DNA from: Rhodopseudomonas palustris | GTDB lineage: Bacteria; Pseudomonadota; Alphaproteobacteria; Rhizobiales; Xanthobacteraceae | DNA length: 64,000 nt | NCBI RefSeq assembly: GCF_003031265.1 | Contig: NZ_CP019966.1 | Span: 1,798,001-1,862,000 of the forward strand | Direction of reading: 5' to 3' | Shown: piece by piece, positions 9,023 through 18,284 of the stretch | How the letters are laid out: each line of letters opens with the position of its first letter | How positions within the stretch are numbered: position 1 is the stretch's first letter | The notes under the pieces: model-generated | What the model was told of the DNA's origin: nothing | The model's database searches: none | The model's input: only the letters and a program-made list of their open reading frames with translations | Made by a program: the position numbers and the translations under genes

Positions 9023-10333
9023 GTGAGGAAAAAGCCGAGCATAAGCGACGCTTTCAAGGAGCTCTGGCAGGCGAGCACGGCGATGGTAGATCCAACCAAC
9101 CATAATCCGGCGATCGACGTTCTCGTCGTCGACGATGATCCGGTTCAGGGGGCGATCGTCAGCGGTGTCTGCACCAAGCTCGGCTACCGCCCGCACTTTG
9201 CCTCGTCCTATCAAGAAGCGGCGGCGCGGCTCGCGACCGGCCGGTTCGATTACATCACGATCGATCTGTCGCTCGGCGATCACGACGGCATCGAACTGCT
9301 GCGGCTGATCGCTGAGACCGAAGCCAAGCCGCGTCGGATCATCGTGATCAGCGGATGCGAGGAGCGCATCCTCAATGCCACGGTGAGGATGGCCCACGCC
9401 GTGGGGATGCTCGACACCATTTCGCTGCCCAAGCCGATCGATCTGGCGCTGCTGCGCGGTGCGCTGGCGCCGGTCCAGGGAGCCGCGTCGTCGCGGCGCG
9501 GCGTTGATGCGCGCCTGTCCGAGATCACTGTGGCAGATATTCGCCGCGGTCTCGACGATGGCGAAGTCTATGCCGCGTTTCAGCCGAAGATTGATCTTTC
9601 CACCGGCAAGGTGACCGGCTGCGAAGCGCTGGCACGCTGGGACAGCGCAGCGTTCGGTCCGGTCGGCCCGGATGTGTTCATTCCGCTCGCCGAGCAGGGC
9701 GGGCTGATCAAGACGATGACGCTGCGGATGCTGCGCGACTCGATGACGTTCGCTGCCGCGTTTCTTCCGACCGAGCCGAAATTCGTCGTGGCGGTCAATC
9801 TTTCGGCCTCGCTACTATCCGACACCGCACTGCCGGAGGAGGTCGAGCACCTGCTCGCCGAGATCGGCGTGCCGGCGCGATCGCTGATGATCGAAGTCAC
9901 CGAGACTACCGCAATGGCCGATGTCGGCCGCGCCATGGACGTGCTGCTTCGGCTGCGGCTGAAGGGCATCGGCATCTCGATGGACGATTTCGGCACCGGC
10001 TATTCGTCGCTGTCGGCGCTGGCGCGGATGCCGTTCAGCGAATTGAAGATCGATCGTTCGTTCGTCAAGGACTGCCTGACCGACGCCGACATGTGGAAGA
10101 TCGTGTCGTCTTCCGTCGCGATCGCGCATCAGTACAACATGAAGGTCGTGGCCGAAGGCATCGAGGATGCCGCGACCTGGCACGCGCTCGATGCGCTCGG
10201 CTGCGATATCGGCCAGGGCTTCGAGTTCTCGCGTGCGTTGCGCCAGGACGCCTTCGTCGAATGGTATCGCGGCTGGATGGCGCGTCCTCCGGCAACGCGG
10301 GCGGCCGTGGTGCCGCTGCAGCGCGAGGCTTGA
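9023..10333 (+). CDS. Receiver-EAL c-di-GMP phosphodiesterase
   Basis: A 436-residue response regulator with an EAL output domain that would hydrolyse c-di-GMP to pGpG. The receiver occupies residues ~30-155 (VVDDD, ITIDLSLGDHDG, VISG, LPKPIDL). The EAL domain covers ~175-420 and keeps the catalytic set: EAL in GCEALARW, N in VNLS, E in EVTETTAM, DD in MDDFGTGYSS, K in LKIDRSF, E in AEGIE, and QGF. It is therefore predicted active. GTG 9023 is given as start, but ATG 9083 just before the receiver is an alternative; neither has a strong ribosome site. It ends 34 bases from the convergent histidine kinase gene. Confidence 0.9.
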   Translation: MRKKPSISDAFKELWQASTAMVDPTNHNPAIDVLVVDDDPVQGAIVSGVCTKLGYRPHFASSYQEAAARLATGRFDYITIDLSLGDHDGIELLRLIAETEAKPRRIIVISGCEERILNATVRMAHAVGMLDTISLPKPIDLALLRGALAPVQGAASSRRGVDARLSEITVADIRRGLDDGEVYAAFQPKIDLSTGKVTGCEALARWDSAAFGPVGPDVFIPLAEQGGLIKTMTLRMLRDSMTFAAAFLPTEPKFVVAVNLSASLLSDTALPEEVEHLLAEIGVPARSLMIEVTETTAMADVGRAMDVLLRLRLKGIGISMDDFGTGYSSLSALARMPFSELKIDRSFVKDCLTDADMWKIVSSSVAIAHQYNMKVVAEGIEDAATWHALDALGCDIGQGFEFSRALRQDAFVEWYRGWMARPPATRAAVVPLQREA

Positions 10334-10366
10334 GCACTCAAGCATCGCGCACATCCCGATCCAGCG

Positions 10367-12958
10367 TCAGCCCGCCAGTTCCACCAGTTGATTGTCGTCG
10401 GCCGGCACGCGGCGTGCGGCGGTGAACGCCGCTTTGATCTGCTTGGTCATCGCCATGTATTCGGCTTGCGTCAGATGCGGCGCGGCGTGCTCCAGCTCGC
10501 GCGCCAGTCCCGACAGGTGGTCGAGTCCAAAGGTCGCCGCCGCGCTCTTGAGCGAATGCGCCTCTCGTTCGATCCGGCGGCGTTCGCTGGCGATGTTGAG
10601 GGTATCGAACAGGGCGATCCTGGCTTCGGTGTCGCGCGCGAACACTGACAGCACCGCCAGTGTCGCATCCTCGCCGATCTCCTCGACCAGATGGCCGAAC
10701 GCCTTGCGGCCGACATAGAGCTGCCCCGCGCCGGCGAGATCCGACGGCGCTGCAGTCTGTTCGGCGTTGTCAGCCGGGGGCGGAGCGAGCGGCGCCGGGG
10801 CGGGCACAAGGCGGGGAGATGTTGTGGCCGGCAGCGGCGGCAGCGCGCGCAGGATCGCTTCGATCAGCGCTTTCTTGCGGACCGGCTTGGCGACATGATC
10901 GTTCATGCCGGCGTCCCGGCAGGCGGCGGCGTCTTCTGCGAAGGCATTGGCGGTGAAGGCGATGATCGGGACATTGGCGAGCGCTCCACCGTGTGAGCGG
11001 ATTGCCCGGGTGGCATCGAGCCCGTCCATTTCGGGCATCCGCACGTCCATCAGCACGACGTCGTAGCTGAAGCGGGTCGCAGCGGTGACCGCCTCGGTGC
11101 CGTCGCAGGCCGTATTGGTCTGGACCCTGAACTCGCCCAACATCTGGGCTGCGATCGCCCGGTTGGTCGGATTGTCGTCAACCACCAGCACCCGCAGCGG
11201 CCGGCCGGCGGCCTCGATCCGGGCGCGGAATTGCGCATAGACGGTCTGGTCGTCCTGCTCCGGCGGAGCCACATCGTCGGCGATCGGCAGCGTCAGCGAG
11301 AAGTGGAATTCGGAGCCTCTCCCCGGCGTGGAGGTCACGCCGATCTTGCCGCCCATCTGTTCGATCAGGCGCTTGCTGATCGCAAGACCAAGTCCAGATC
11401 CGCCGAACCTCCGGCTGATCGAACTGTCCGCCTGCACGAAATCCTTGAACAGCGAGTCGATCTTGTCGGGTGCGATCCCGATGCCGGTGTCGGTGACGAT
11501 CCAGCGCATCCGGGCACTTGTAGCGTCGCGCGAGATGCATTCGGTCGTGATGGTGATCCGGCCGGCGGTCGTGAATTTCACCGCGTTGGAAATCAGGTTG
11601 AGCAGCACCTGCCGGATACGGCCGGCGTCGCCGGTCAGCGCCTCGGGGATATCGCCGCGTGTTTCCTGATGGATCACGAGACCCTTGGCGACCGCGCGCG
11701 GTCCGATGACGCTGAGTGTGTTGTCGACGATGCTGCGCGGTGCGAACGGGATCGGCTCCAGGCTGAGGCGGCCGGCTTCGAGCTTGGAGAAATCGAGAAT
11801 GTCGTCGAGGATTTGCAGGAGGTTGTCGCCGGCATCGTGAATGCTGGTCACCGCCTGCCGCTGCTCGGCGTCGAGACGTGTCTCCAGCAGGTTGGTGGCA
11901 AGTCCGATCACCGCGTTCATCGGGGTGCGGATCTCATGGCTCATCATCGCCACGAAGCTGGATTTGGCCGCGCTCGCCGCCTCGGCCGCCTCGGCATAGA
12001 GATGCTGCTTGCCCCACCAGCGTGCGATCGCCACGCTGCCGGTGATGATGACAAGCGCGCTGATCACCGACATCGCGATCATCAGCGCGGCCATGTCCTG
12101 CCAGCTCTGGAGTGCGCTGTCCTCCGGTTGCGTGACACGGACCACGACCGGGTAGTTCGGCAGCATCCGCGTCACACGAAGACGTTTGTTCGACGCCGCA
12201 GCCTCCCGCTGGCGTCCCCCTGCGGCCAAGGCTAGGCGGCCGGCGTCGGTCACGACGGTGCCGAGCCGGTCCGAGTGGGGATAGTTGACCAGCAGCGTCC
12301 CGTCGGATCGCATCAAGGAGATTTCGGTGCCGGTCCCGGGAGAGGTTGCGGCGAAGAAGTTCTCGAAATACTGCACCGAAATCGCACCGAGCAGCAGGCC
12401 GATGAAGCCGCCGCTGGCATCGTTCAGACGGTGCGCGAGGTAGATGTTCCAGGTTCCGGAACCGCGGTTCCGGGTGGGAGCGCTGACGAACGAGGTCAGC
12501 GCCGGATCGCTGCTGAGGGCCTGGAAGTAGTCGCGGTCGGAGATGTCGACGTTGGGGATCGGCCAATAGCGCGAGAAATTGATGAGCTTGCCGGTCTCGT
12601 CGATCATGGTGACGGCGTCGACCTGCGGCATCCCGGTGATCTTCTCGCTGAGCAGCGAATACACGCTCTGCTGCGACATCAGCCGTCGGTAGGAGGCGCT
12701 GTCGGTCACGCCGGCGCGGCTGACATAATCACGAATGCTGGAAAGCAGCAGATCCATCGACTTGAACGACCGATCGGCCTCTTCGGCGAGCGTCAGCGTG
12801 TACCGCTCCAGATTGGTCTCTGCCGTCTGCAGCGTGCTTTCGCGCAGGTTGCCGAGGAAGATCAGGTTGGTGCCGACGATAGTGGCGATCAGCACGATCG
12901 TCGTGACGCGGAGGGCCACCAGCGATCGCTTGAGGTTCGGGCGGGTCGGCGGCAGCAT
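10367..12958 (-). CDS. Hybrid sensor histidine kinase with Cache, receiver and HPt
   Basis: An 863-residue membrane kinase with a complete internal phosphorelay. An N-terminal membrane segment (~14-36) is followed by a periplasmic Cache-type sensor (~40-280, with [10 protein letters not shown] and [11 protein letters not shown]), a second membrane segment (~290-312), HisKA ([15 protein letters not shown]), an ATPase domain ([24 protein letters not shown]), a receiver ([12 protein letters not shown]) and a C-terminal HPt ([13 protein letters not shown]). The sensor suggests a small extracytoplasmic ligand, unidentified. It is transcribed divergently from the FixJ-like regulator at 13385-14011, the natural candidate for its final phosphate acceptor. 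Confidence 0.93.
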   Translation of the reverse strand: MLPPTRPNLKRSLVALRVTTIVLIATIVGTNLIFLGNLRESTLQTAETNLERYTLTLAEEADRSFKSMDLLLSSIRDYVSRAGVTDSASYRRLMSQQSVYSLLSEKITGMPQVDAVTMIDETGKLINFSRYWPIPNVDISDRDYFQALSSDPALTSFVSAPTRNRGSGTWNIYLAHRLNDASGGFIGLLLGAISVQYFENFFAATSPGTGTEISLMRSDGTLLVNYPHSDRLGTVVTDAGRLALAAGGRQREAAASNKRLRVTRMLPNYPVVVRVTQPEDSALQSWQDMAALMIAMSVISALVIITGSVAIARWWGKQHLYAEAAEAASAAKSSFVAMMSHEIRTPMNAVIGLATNLLETRLDAEQRQAVTSIHDAGDNLLQILDDILDFSKLEAGRLSLEPIPFAPRSIVDNTLSVIGPRAVAKGLVIHQETRGDIPEALTGDAGRIRQVLLNLISNAVKFTTAGRITITTECISRDATSARMRWIVTDTGIGIAPDKIDSLFKDFVQADSSISRRFGGSGLGLAISKRLIEQMGGKIGVTSTPGRGSEFHFSLTLPIADDVAPPEQDDQTVYAQFRARIEAAGRPLRVLVVDDNPTNRAIAAQMLGEFRVQTNTACDGTEAVTAATRFSYDVVLMDVRMPEMDGLDATRAIRSHGGALANVPIIAFTANAFAEDAAACRDAGMNDHVAKPVRKKALIEAILRALPPLPATTSPRLVPAPAPLAPPPADNAEQTAAPSDLAGAGQLYVGRKAFGHLVEEIGEDATLAVLSVFARDTEARIALFDTLNIASERRRIEREAHSLKSAAATFGLDHLSGLARELEHAAPHLTQAEYMAMTKQIKAAFTAARRVPADDNQLVELAG

Positions 12959-13384
12959 CGGACGAACGGGCTCCCGGTCAATGATCCGTGGCCGGAGCGG
13001 GGCCCCGTCGCGCGCATGTGGCGTCTTGATGGAAGCAGCGCAGCAACGGTGCCGGCCGGAGTTTATCCCCGCGGCCTTCGCCGTTTTGATAGCGCTTGCT
13101 TGCTCGAATCCGGTTCATAATGATATTCGGGAACTTAGGTTCTAATCGAGGATATCGGGAAACTCCCGGTCGGTTGGTTCGTACTAGATGAGAGTGTTGC
13201 GGGCGACGCTCGAGGCGGGCGCGTACTTAGTAGGGGTGGAAGCAGATAACACCGGCGACCTCGCACGTTTCTGAGATCACCATAACGGTTTGGTGCTGTC
13301 TTCGCGTTAACTTGGTTCCCCGTAGAATTACGGGCTGCAGTTGAACGGTACGTTCCATTCAAGGTTTTACCGGGAGGTCGTGTA
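12959..13384. promoter_or_regulatory. Divergent regulatory region, kinase / FixJ-like regulator
   Basis: This 426-base region separates two divergent signalling genes and must hold both promoters. Visible structure includes the inverted repeat GAAC-TTAG-GTTC at 13131-13142 and a short hairpin CCCGTA-GAAT-TACGGG at 13319-13334, about 50 bases before the regulator start. Composition falls towards AT near 13100-13150. I cannot assign a sigma factor or an operator with certainty, and I see no additional gene. Confidence 0.4.
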
Positions 13385-14011
13385 ATGAACGAACAGGCAT
13401 CGGGAGGAGAAGTCTTCGTTGTCGATGACGATCCGGCGGTGCGCGAGACACTGTCGATCGTGCTCTCGGCGGCGGGCTATCAGGTGATCTGTTTCGCTGA
13501 CGGTGAATCGTTGCTTGCGGTGGCGCGTAACCGCAGCCCGGCTTGCATCTTGCTCGACGTTCACATTCCCGGTCGGTCGGGTCTCGACATCCTGGCGGAG
13601 CTGCACGCTGAGGATTACCCGGCGCCGATCTTCATGATCTCGGGCAAAGGCGACATCGCGATGGCCGTCAACGCCATCAAGAACGGCGCCCTCGACTTCA
13701 TCGAGAAGCCGTTCCGCGGCAAGGAGATCGTGTCACGGGTGGAGGAGGCGATCGAGGCCTTCTCGCGGCGGCGCGATGCCGGTCAGGGCAGCAAGGCCCC
13801 GTCCTACAATTTCCCCGGCAAGGAGCCGCTGACGCTGCGCGAGCGCGAAGTGCTCGAGCTGTTTTCGTCCGGCAATACCAACAAGGAAGCTGGCCGGCAG
13901 CTCGGGATCAGCCCGCGCACGATCGAGTATCACCGCGCCAACATCATGAAGAAGCTCGGCGCCCGCAATGCCACCGATCTGGTGCGCATCGTGATGACGG
14001 CGCCGAAGTAA
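13385..14011 (+). CDS. FixJ-family response regulator (REC-LuxR)
   Basis: A 208-residue transcription factor. The receiver (residues ~8-125) has VVDDD, the phosphoacceptor Asp in ILLDVHIPGRSG, MISGKGD and the lysine in IEKPF. The GerE/LuxR helix-turn-helix (~145-205) has LTLREREVLELF, NKEAGRQLGISPRTIEYHRANIMKKL. This is the FixJ/NarL arrangement, so phosphorylation should relieve inhibition of DNA binding. GGGAGG at 13372-13377 supports ATG 13385. Its partner is probably the divergent hybrid kinase; target genes cannot be read from the window. Confidence 0.92.
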   Translation: MNEQASGGEVFVVDDDPAVRETLSIVLSAAGYQVICFADGESLLAVARNRSPACILLDVHIPGRSGLDILAELHAEDYPAPIFMISGKGDIAMAVNAIKNGALDFIEKPFRGKEIVSRVEEAIEAFSRRRDAGQGSKAPSYNFPGKEPLTLREREVLELFSSGNTNKEAGRQLGISPRTIEYHRANIMKKLGARNATDLVRIVMTAPK

Positions 14012-14018
14012 GGCCGAA

Positions 14019-14043
14019 GACCGGCGGCACTCCCCGCCGGTCT
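14019..14043 (+). terminator. Terminator between convergent genes
   Basis: AGACCGGCGG (14019-14028) and CCGCCGGTCT (14034-14043) form perfect 10-base arms around a 5-base loop, followed by a short T-rich stretch (CTTGTC). It lies 8 bases after the regulator stop and before the convergent SDR-like gene, so it may serve both directions. Confidence 0.65.
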
Positions 14044-14061
14044 CTTGTCGTCGGGTGGCCT

Positions 14062-14844
14062 TTACATCGTGCCGGGGAACGCGCCGCCGTCGAGCAGCAA
14101 GTTCTGGCCGGTGATGTAGCCGGCGTGGACGCTGCACAGGAACGCGCAGGCGGCACCGAATTCGTCCGGCGTGCCGAAGCGTCCCGCCGGGTTTTCGTTT
14201 TTCCGCGCTTCCAGGATCTGCTCGGCCGGCTTACCGGACGCCTTCGCCTGACCGGCCGCGACGCCGCGCAGCCGATCGGTGTCGAACGGGCCGGGGAGCA
14301 GCGCGTTGATGGTCACGTTGTGGCGGACGGTCTTGCGCGACAGGCCGGCGACGAAACCGGTCAGGCCGGAGCGCGCGCCGTTCGACAGGCCGAGCACATC
14401 GATCGGTGCCTTCACGGCGGCCGAGGTGATGTTGACGATGCGGCCGAACTTGCGTTCGATCATCTTGTCGACCGTCGCTTTGATCAGCTCGATCGGCGTC
14501 AACATGTTGGCGTCGAGCGCCTTGATCCAATCGTCGCGGGTCCAGTTGCGGAAATCGCCGGGCGGCGGGCCGCCGGCATTGTTGATCAGGATGTCCGGCT
14601 CCGGGCAGGCCGCCAGCGCGGCGGCGCGGCCTTCCGGCGTGGTGATGTCGCCGGCGACCTCGATGATCTCGACATCGGGATAGGCCTTGCGCAGCTCCGC
14701 TGCAGCCTGCGCCAGCGCCTCTGCGCCGCGTGCAGTCATCGTCACATGCACGCCTTCGGCGGCGAGCGCCGCAGCGCAGCCGCGGCCCAGTCCCTTGCTC
14801 GATGCGCACACCAGCGCGCGGCGACCCTTGATTCCCAGATCCAC
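14062..14844 (-). CDS. SDR-family protein with degenerate catalytic motifs
   Basis: A 260-residue Rossmann-fold protein of the short-chain dehydrogenase family, close in length and pattern to 3-oxoacyl-ACP reductases. The NNAGGPPPG motif and the C-terminal LLLDGGAFPG are intact. However, the cofactor motif reads ASSKGLG instead of TGxxxGxG, and the YxxxK catalytic pair is missing: the region that should read YSASKAGL reads SNGARSGL, giving Tyr to Ser and Lys to Arg. A known subgroup of BKR-like SDRs lacks the normal motifs, so this is probably a real, conserved protein and not a broken gene. Its reaction, if any, is unknown. It is divergent from a normal SDR gene at 14953. Confidence 0.8.
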   Translation of the reverse strand: MDLGIKGRRALVCASSKGLGRGCAAALAAEGVHVTMTARGAEALAQAAAELRKAYPDVEIIEVAGDITTPEGRAAALAACPEPDILINNAGGPPPGDFRNWTRDDWIKALDANMLTPIELIKATVDKMIERKFGRIVNITSAAVKAPIDVLGLSNGARSGLTGFVAGLSRKTVRHNVTINALLPGPFDTDRLRGVAAGQAKASGKPAEQILEARKNENPAGRFGTPDEFGAACAFLCSVHAGYITGQNLLLDGGAFPGTM

Positions 14845-14952
14845 GTTTCACTCCCGGATGCATGGCGATGTCGATGCGGCCGGCACTCTAGCCATCCCGC
14901 TCCGGCATGGTAAGGGGAGGGCAACGCATAACGCATCAACGGGAAACGCGGC

Positions 14953-15714
14953 ATGGATCAACTGTTCGACGTCAGCAACGAAGTCATTCTGGTCACCGGC
15001 GCATCGCAAGGGCTGGGCCGGCAATTTGCCCGCGTGCTCGCCGAGCGCGGCGCCGCGATCGTGCTGGCCGCGCGACAGATCGACAAGCTGCGGAGCCTGG
15101 AACAGGAGATCAAGGACGGCGGCGGCCGAGCCGTGGCGGTGCGGATGGATGTCACCGATCTCGGCGCGACGGCCGCGGGGCTCGATCAGGCCGAGGCCGC
15201 GATCGGCCCGATCACCGTGCTGATCAACAATGCCGGCGTCGCCACCGAGAAACTTGCGGTCGATCAGACCGAGGCCGATTGGGACAAGGTGATCGGCGCC
15301 AATTTGAAGGGCGCTTACTTCCTGGCGACCGAAGTTGCGCGCCGGATGATCGCACGCCAGCAGGGTGGCAACATTGTCAATATCGCTTCGGTGCTCGGCC
15401 AGAGCGTGCTGAAATTCGTCTCGCCCTACGCGATCTCCAAGGCCGGCATCATCCAGGCCACCAAAGCGATGGCGCTCGAACTCGCAAGCTCGCGCATCCG
15501 CGTCAATGCTCTGGCCCCGGGCTACATCGACACCGACATCAATCGCGAGCTGTGGGCGACGCCGGCCGGCGAGAAGCTGCTCAAGAGCATTCCGCAACGT
15601 CGCGTCGGCCACGAGTCCGACCTCGACGGCGCCATCCTGCTGCTCGCCTCCAACGCCTCGCGCTACATGACCGGCAGCGTCGTCACGGTGGATGGCGGAT
15701 TCTTGCTGGGGTAG
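14953..15714 (+). CDS. Short-chain dehydrogenase/reductase
   Basis: A 253-residue classical SDR with all key motifs: TGASQGLG for NAD(P), NNAGVA, the catalytic Ser in NIASVLG, YAISK for the Tyr-Lys pair, and PGYIDTDI after it. The end VTVDGGFLLG is typical of the FabG-like group. The substrate cannot be read from sequence; a hydroxyacyl or polyol substrate is likely. It is divergently placed from the degenerate SDR at 14062-14844, with 108 bases between the starts, so the two may share a control region. Confidence 0.9.
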   Translation: MDQLFDVSNEVILVTGASQGLGRQFARVLAERGAAIVLAARQIDKLRSLEQEIKDGGGRAVAVRMDVTDLGATAAGLDQAEAAIGPITVLINNAGVATEKLAVDQTEADWDKVIGANLKGAYFLATEVARRMIARQQGGNIVNIASVLGQSVLKFVSPYAISKAGIIQATKAMALELASSRIRVNALAPGYIDTDINRELWATPAGEKLLKSIPQRRVGHESDLDGAILLLASNASRYMTGSVVTVDGGFLLG

Positions 15715-15746
15715 GAGTGTGAGTTCACATCATTGGGGCGCGAGTT

Positions 15747-16472
15747 ATGAATCGTCGAGATGCATATTTTTCTGAGTTAGGAATTGATCCGTCTAAAGAC
15801 GAAAAGAAACTGGAAGCCGCGCTCAAGCGGGCCTACGAACAAAGATCGTTTGAGATAGAGCATCTGTGGAAGAGAGCGACATTTTTCTGGGGATTTCAGC
15901 TTGGTGTGTTCACGGCCTTTGGTTTTGTTTGGAGCCACGCAAAGGCGGAAGGTGGCTATTTGTTGCTTTTTGTATTGGCCGGCGTCGGTGTGTTAACGGC
16001 AGCTTCAAATATTGCTGCAGCCCAGGGATCAAAATTCTGGCAGCGCAATTGGGAGAATCACATTGATATGCTGGAGGATGCGCTGGAGGGGCGTCTCTAT
16101 AAGACTGTTTGGCTTGATCGGGGTGAGGTTAGTTTTTCCGTATCGGAAGTCAGCGAGCGGCTCAATTATTCGTTTGTGTTTTTCTGGTTGGTAGCCGGGG
16201 CCTATGTCGCATGCCGTTTTTTGGGGTTGGATGTTCACAGTCTCGATACTTACAGCCTTCGGTATTTCGTAATCTTCCTTGGCGTTATTGCAGTTCTAAT
16301 TGGCCTTTGGTTTATTCGCAAACGGACCAGAATTACGGGCGTTAAAGTCATTTTCGGAAATGCCGTTAATTGGTCAAGGTGGCGTAGCGATCGTGGGCTG
16401 CGATGCTCCAGCGATCAGGATCCTCTAATTGCTTTTGTCGTTCGTGATGCTCCGACCGAACGTAGCAAATGA
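15747..16472 (+). CDS. RipA-like membrane protein, probably acquired
   Basis: A 241-residue protein with an N-terminal charged helix (DEKKLEAALKRAYEQR), two membrane segments (~48-65 and ~73-90), a soluble middle part with SKFWQRNWENHIDMLED, and two more membrane segments (~143-160 and ~175-195). The WxxNWExHIDxLE segment resembles the RipA family of octameric bacterial membrane proteins; I am moderately sure of that assignment. The function of the family outside Francisella is unclear. The gene is distinctly poorer in GC than its neighbours and uses codons ending in A/T often, which suggests horizontal transfer. No mobile element is seen next to it. Confidence 0.65.
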   Translation: MNRRDAYFSELGIDPSKDEKKLEAALKRAYEQRSFEIEHLWKRATFFWGFQLGVFTAFGFVWSHAKAEGGYLLLFVLAGVGVLTAASNIAAAQGSKFWQRNWENHIDMLEDALEGRLYKTVWLDRGEVSFSVSEVSERLNYSFVFFWLVAGAYVACRFLGLDVHSLDTYSLRYFVIFLGVIAVLIGLWFIRKRTRITGVKVIFGNAVNWSRWRSDRGLRCSSDQDPLIAFVVRDAPTERSK

Positions 16473-16609
16473 TCTACTGGCACGGCGTCATTGACAGAGT
16501 TGGCATCCATTCAGATGTGGCAAGGTGAGTAAGCCACCTCGGCTCACGTTTTATGTCGAGCCTCATGCATTGCGAGGTCCTCGGAACGGCTCGCGTGTAA
16601 GGCCAGCAC

Positions 16610-18214
16610 TCAAATCGCCCGCATCTCCTCGCGGATCATGTCGGCGGCTTTCTCGCCGATCATGATGGTGGGAGCATTGGTGTTGCCGCCGATCAAGGTG
16701 GGCATCACCGAGGCGTCGACGATACGCAAGCCACCGATGCCGTGCACTTTCAAACGTGGATCGACCACTGCCATCGGATCGCTGCCCATCTTGCAGGTGC
16801 CGACCGGGTGATACACGGTGTCGACGCGGGCGCGCAGAATGGCGCGGATGTCGTCGTCGGTGCGGACGTTGGCGGTGAACAGATCCTTCTGCTGCAGCGC
16901 GCGTAGCGCCGGCGTCTGCATCAGCCGCTGCGTGGTCTTGTAGCCCGCCACCATGGTTTCGAGGTCCTCAGGATCGCCGAAGAAATTCGGATCGATCCGC
17001 GGCGGTGCCAAGGGATCGGCGCTGCTGAGCCCGACGCTGCCGAGGCTCTTCGGGCGCAGCAGGCAGAAATGGCAGGAGAAGCCCGTGCCCCAGTGCCGCT
17101 TGCGGCCGTGATCGTCGACCATCGCCATGCCGAAGTGCAGCTGGATGTCCGGCACGTCGAGGTCGGGCCGGGTCTTCAGGAAGCCGCCGCATTCGGCGAA
17201 GTTGGTGGTCAGCGGCCCGCGTCCCTCGCGGCGATATTGTCCGATCGTCGACAGCAGGCGCGCGATGCCGGTGAAGCTGGTGCCGGTGAAATACGGGCTG
17301 TCCGACTGATAGGCGAAGATGAAGTCCGGGTGATCCTGCAGGTTCTGGCCGACACCCGGCAGATGGTGCACGACGTCGATGCCATGGCCCTTCAGCGCCG
17401 CGGCATCGCCGATGCCGGACAGCATCAGCAACTGTGGCGACTGAAACGCACCGGAGGCGAGGATGACTTCGCGGCGCGCACGGATCTCGCGGATCTGGTC
17501 GTTCTGCCGATAGGCGACGCCGACCGCGCGTCCGCCTTCGACCAGAATCCGGGTCGCCTGCGCCTCGGTCTCGACCCGGAGATTGCGGCGCGTGCCGATA
17601 TGCGGATGCACGTAGGCCCGTGCCGCGCTCCAGCGCTCGCCATTGTGTTGAGTGAGCTGATACAGGCCGAGGCCTTCCTGCTCCTCGCCGTTGAAGTCGT
17701 CGCGGATGCGGAATTGCGCCTCGCGCGCCGCCTGCAGGAAGATCTCATGCGCCGGATTGTCGGTGCGCAGCCGGTTGACGTGGAGCGGTCCGCTCTGGCC
17801 GTGATAGGCGCCGTTGAAGTCGGAGTTGTTCTCCGAGCGCTTGAAGTAGGGCAGCACGTCGGCATAGGACCAGCCGGCGTTGCCGAGTTCGGCCCAATGA
17901 TCGTAGTCCCATTTGTGGCCGCGGATGTAGACCATGGCGTTGATCGCCGACGAGCCGCCGAGGCCCTTGCCGCGCGGCTGATAGCCGATCCGGCCGTTGA
18001 GACCGGGCTGCGGCACGGTCTCGAAATGCCAATTGTTCAACTTGCTCGGCACCATCAGCGACAGCGCATAGGGCGTCTTCACCACCCAATTGTCGGCCGT
18101 GCCGCCGGCTTCGAGCAGAGCCACCGATGTGTTGGCATCTTCCGACAGCCGTCCGGCGACGGCGCAGCCGCCAGAGCCGCCGCCGACCACGACGAAATCC
18201 ACTGTTTCGCTCAC
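16610..18214 (-). CDS. GMC-family flavin alcohol dehydrogenase
   Basis: A 534-residue FAD-dependent alcohol or choline dehydrogenase-like enzyme. The N-terminal dinucleotide motif VVGGGSGG is followed by LLEAGG, the GMC signature region around GKGLGGSSAINAM, the second GMC signature GAFQSPQLLMLSGIG, and the C-terminal active site YHPVGTCKMG with GGNTNAPTIMIGEKA. GTG 18214 is chosen because GGAGGG sits 8 bases upstream; an upstream ATG at 18259 lacks such a site. It lies 70 bases behind the aldehyde dehydrogenase gene on the same strand, so the two probably oxidise an alcohol via the aldehyde to the acid. Confidence 0.92.
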   Translation of the reverse strand: MSETVDFVVVGGGSGGCAVAGRLSEDANTSVALLEAGGTADNWVVKTPYALSLMVPSKLNNWHFETVPQPGLNGRIGYQPRGKGLGGSSAINAMVYIRGHKWDYDHWAELGNAGWSYADVLPYFKRSENNSDFNGAYHGQSGPLHVNRLRTDNPAHEIFLQAAREAQFRIRDDFNGEEQEGLGLYQLTQHNGERWSAARAYVHPHIGTRRNLRVETEAQATRILVEGGRAVGVAYRQNDQIREIRARREVILASGAFQSPQLLMLSGIGDAAALKGHGIDVVHHLPGVGQNLQDHPDFIFAYQSDSPYFTGTSFTGIARLLSTIGQYRREGRGPLTTNFAECGGFLKTRPDLDVPDIQLHFGMAMVDDHGRKRHWGTGFSCHFCLLRPKSLGSVGLSSADPLAPPRIDPNFFGDPEDLETMVAGYKTTQRLMQTPALRALQQKDLFTANVRTDDDIRAILRARVDTVYHPVGTCKMGSDPMAVVDPRLKVHGIGGLRIVDASVMPTLIGGNTNAPTIMIGEKAADMIREEMRAI

Positions 18215-18284
18215 GAGCGTTTCCCTCCGGGATATTGTTTTGTTGATTGCCGCCGGCATCTTCGGCCGTGCGGGTCGTCTCTTG

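Noticed and set aside
16470..16500. Possible sigma-54 promoter (TGGCAC near 16482)
   Set aside because: The second half at the required spacing reads CATTG instead of TTGCW.
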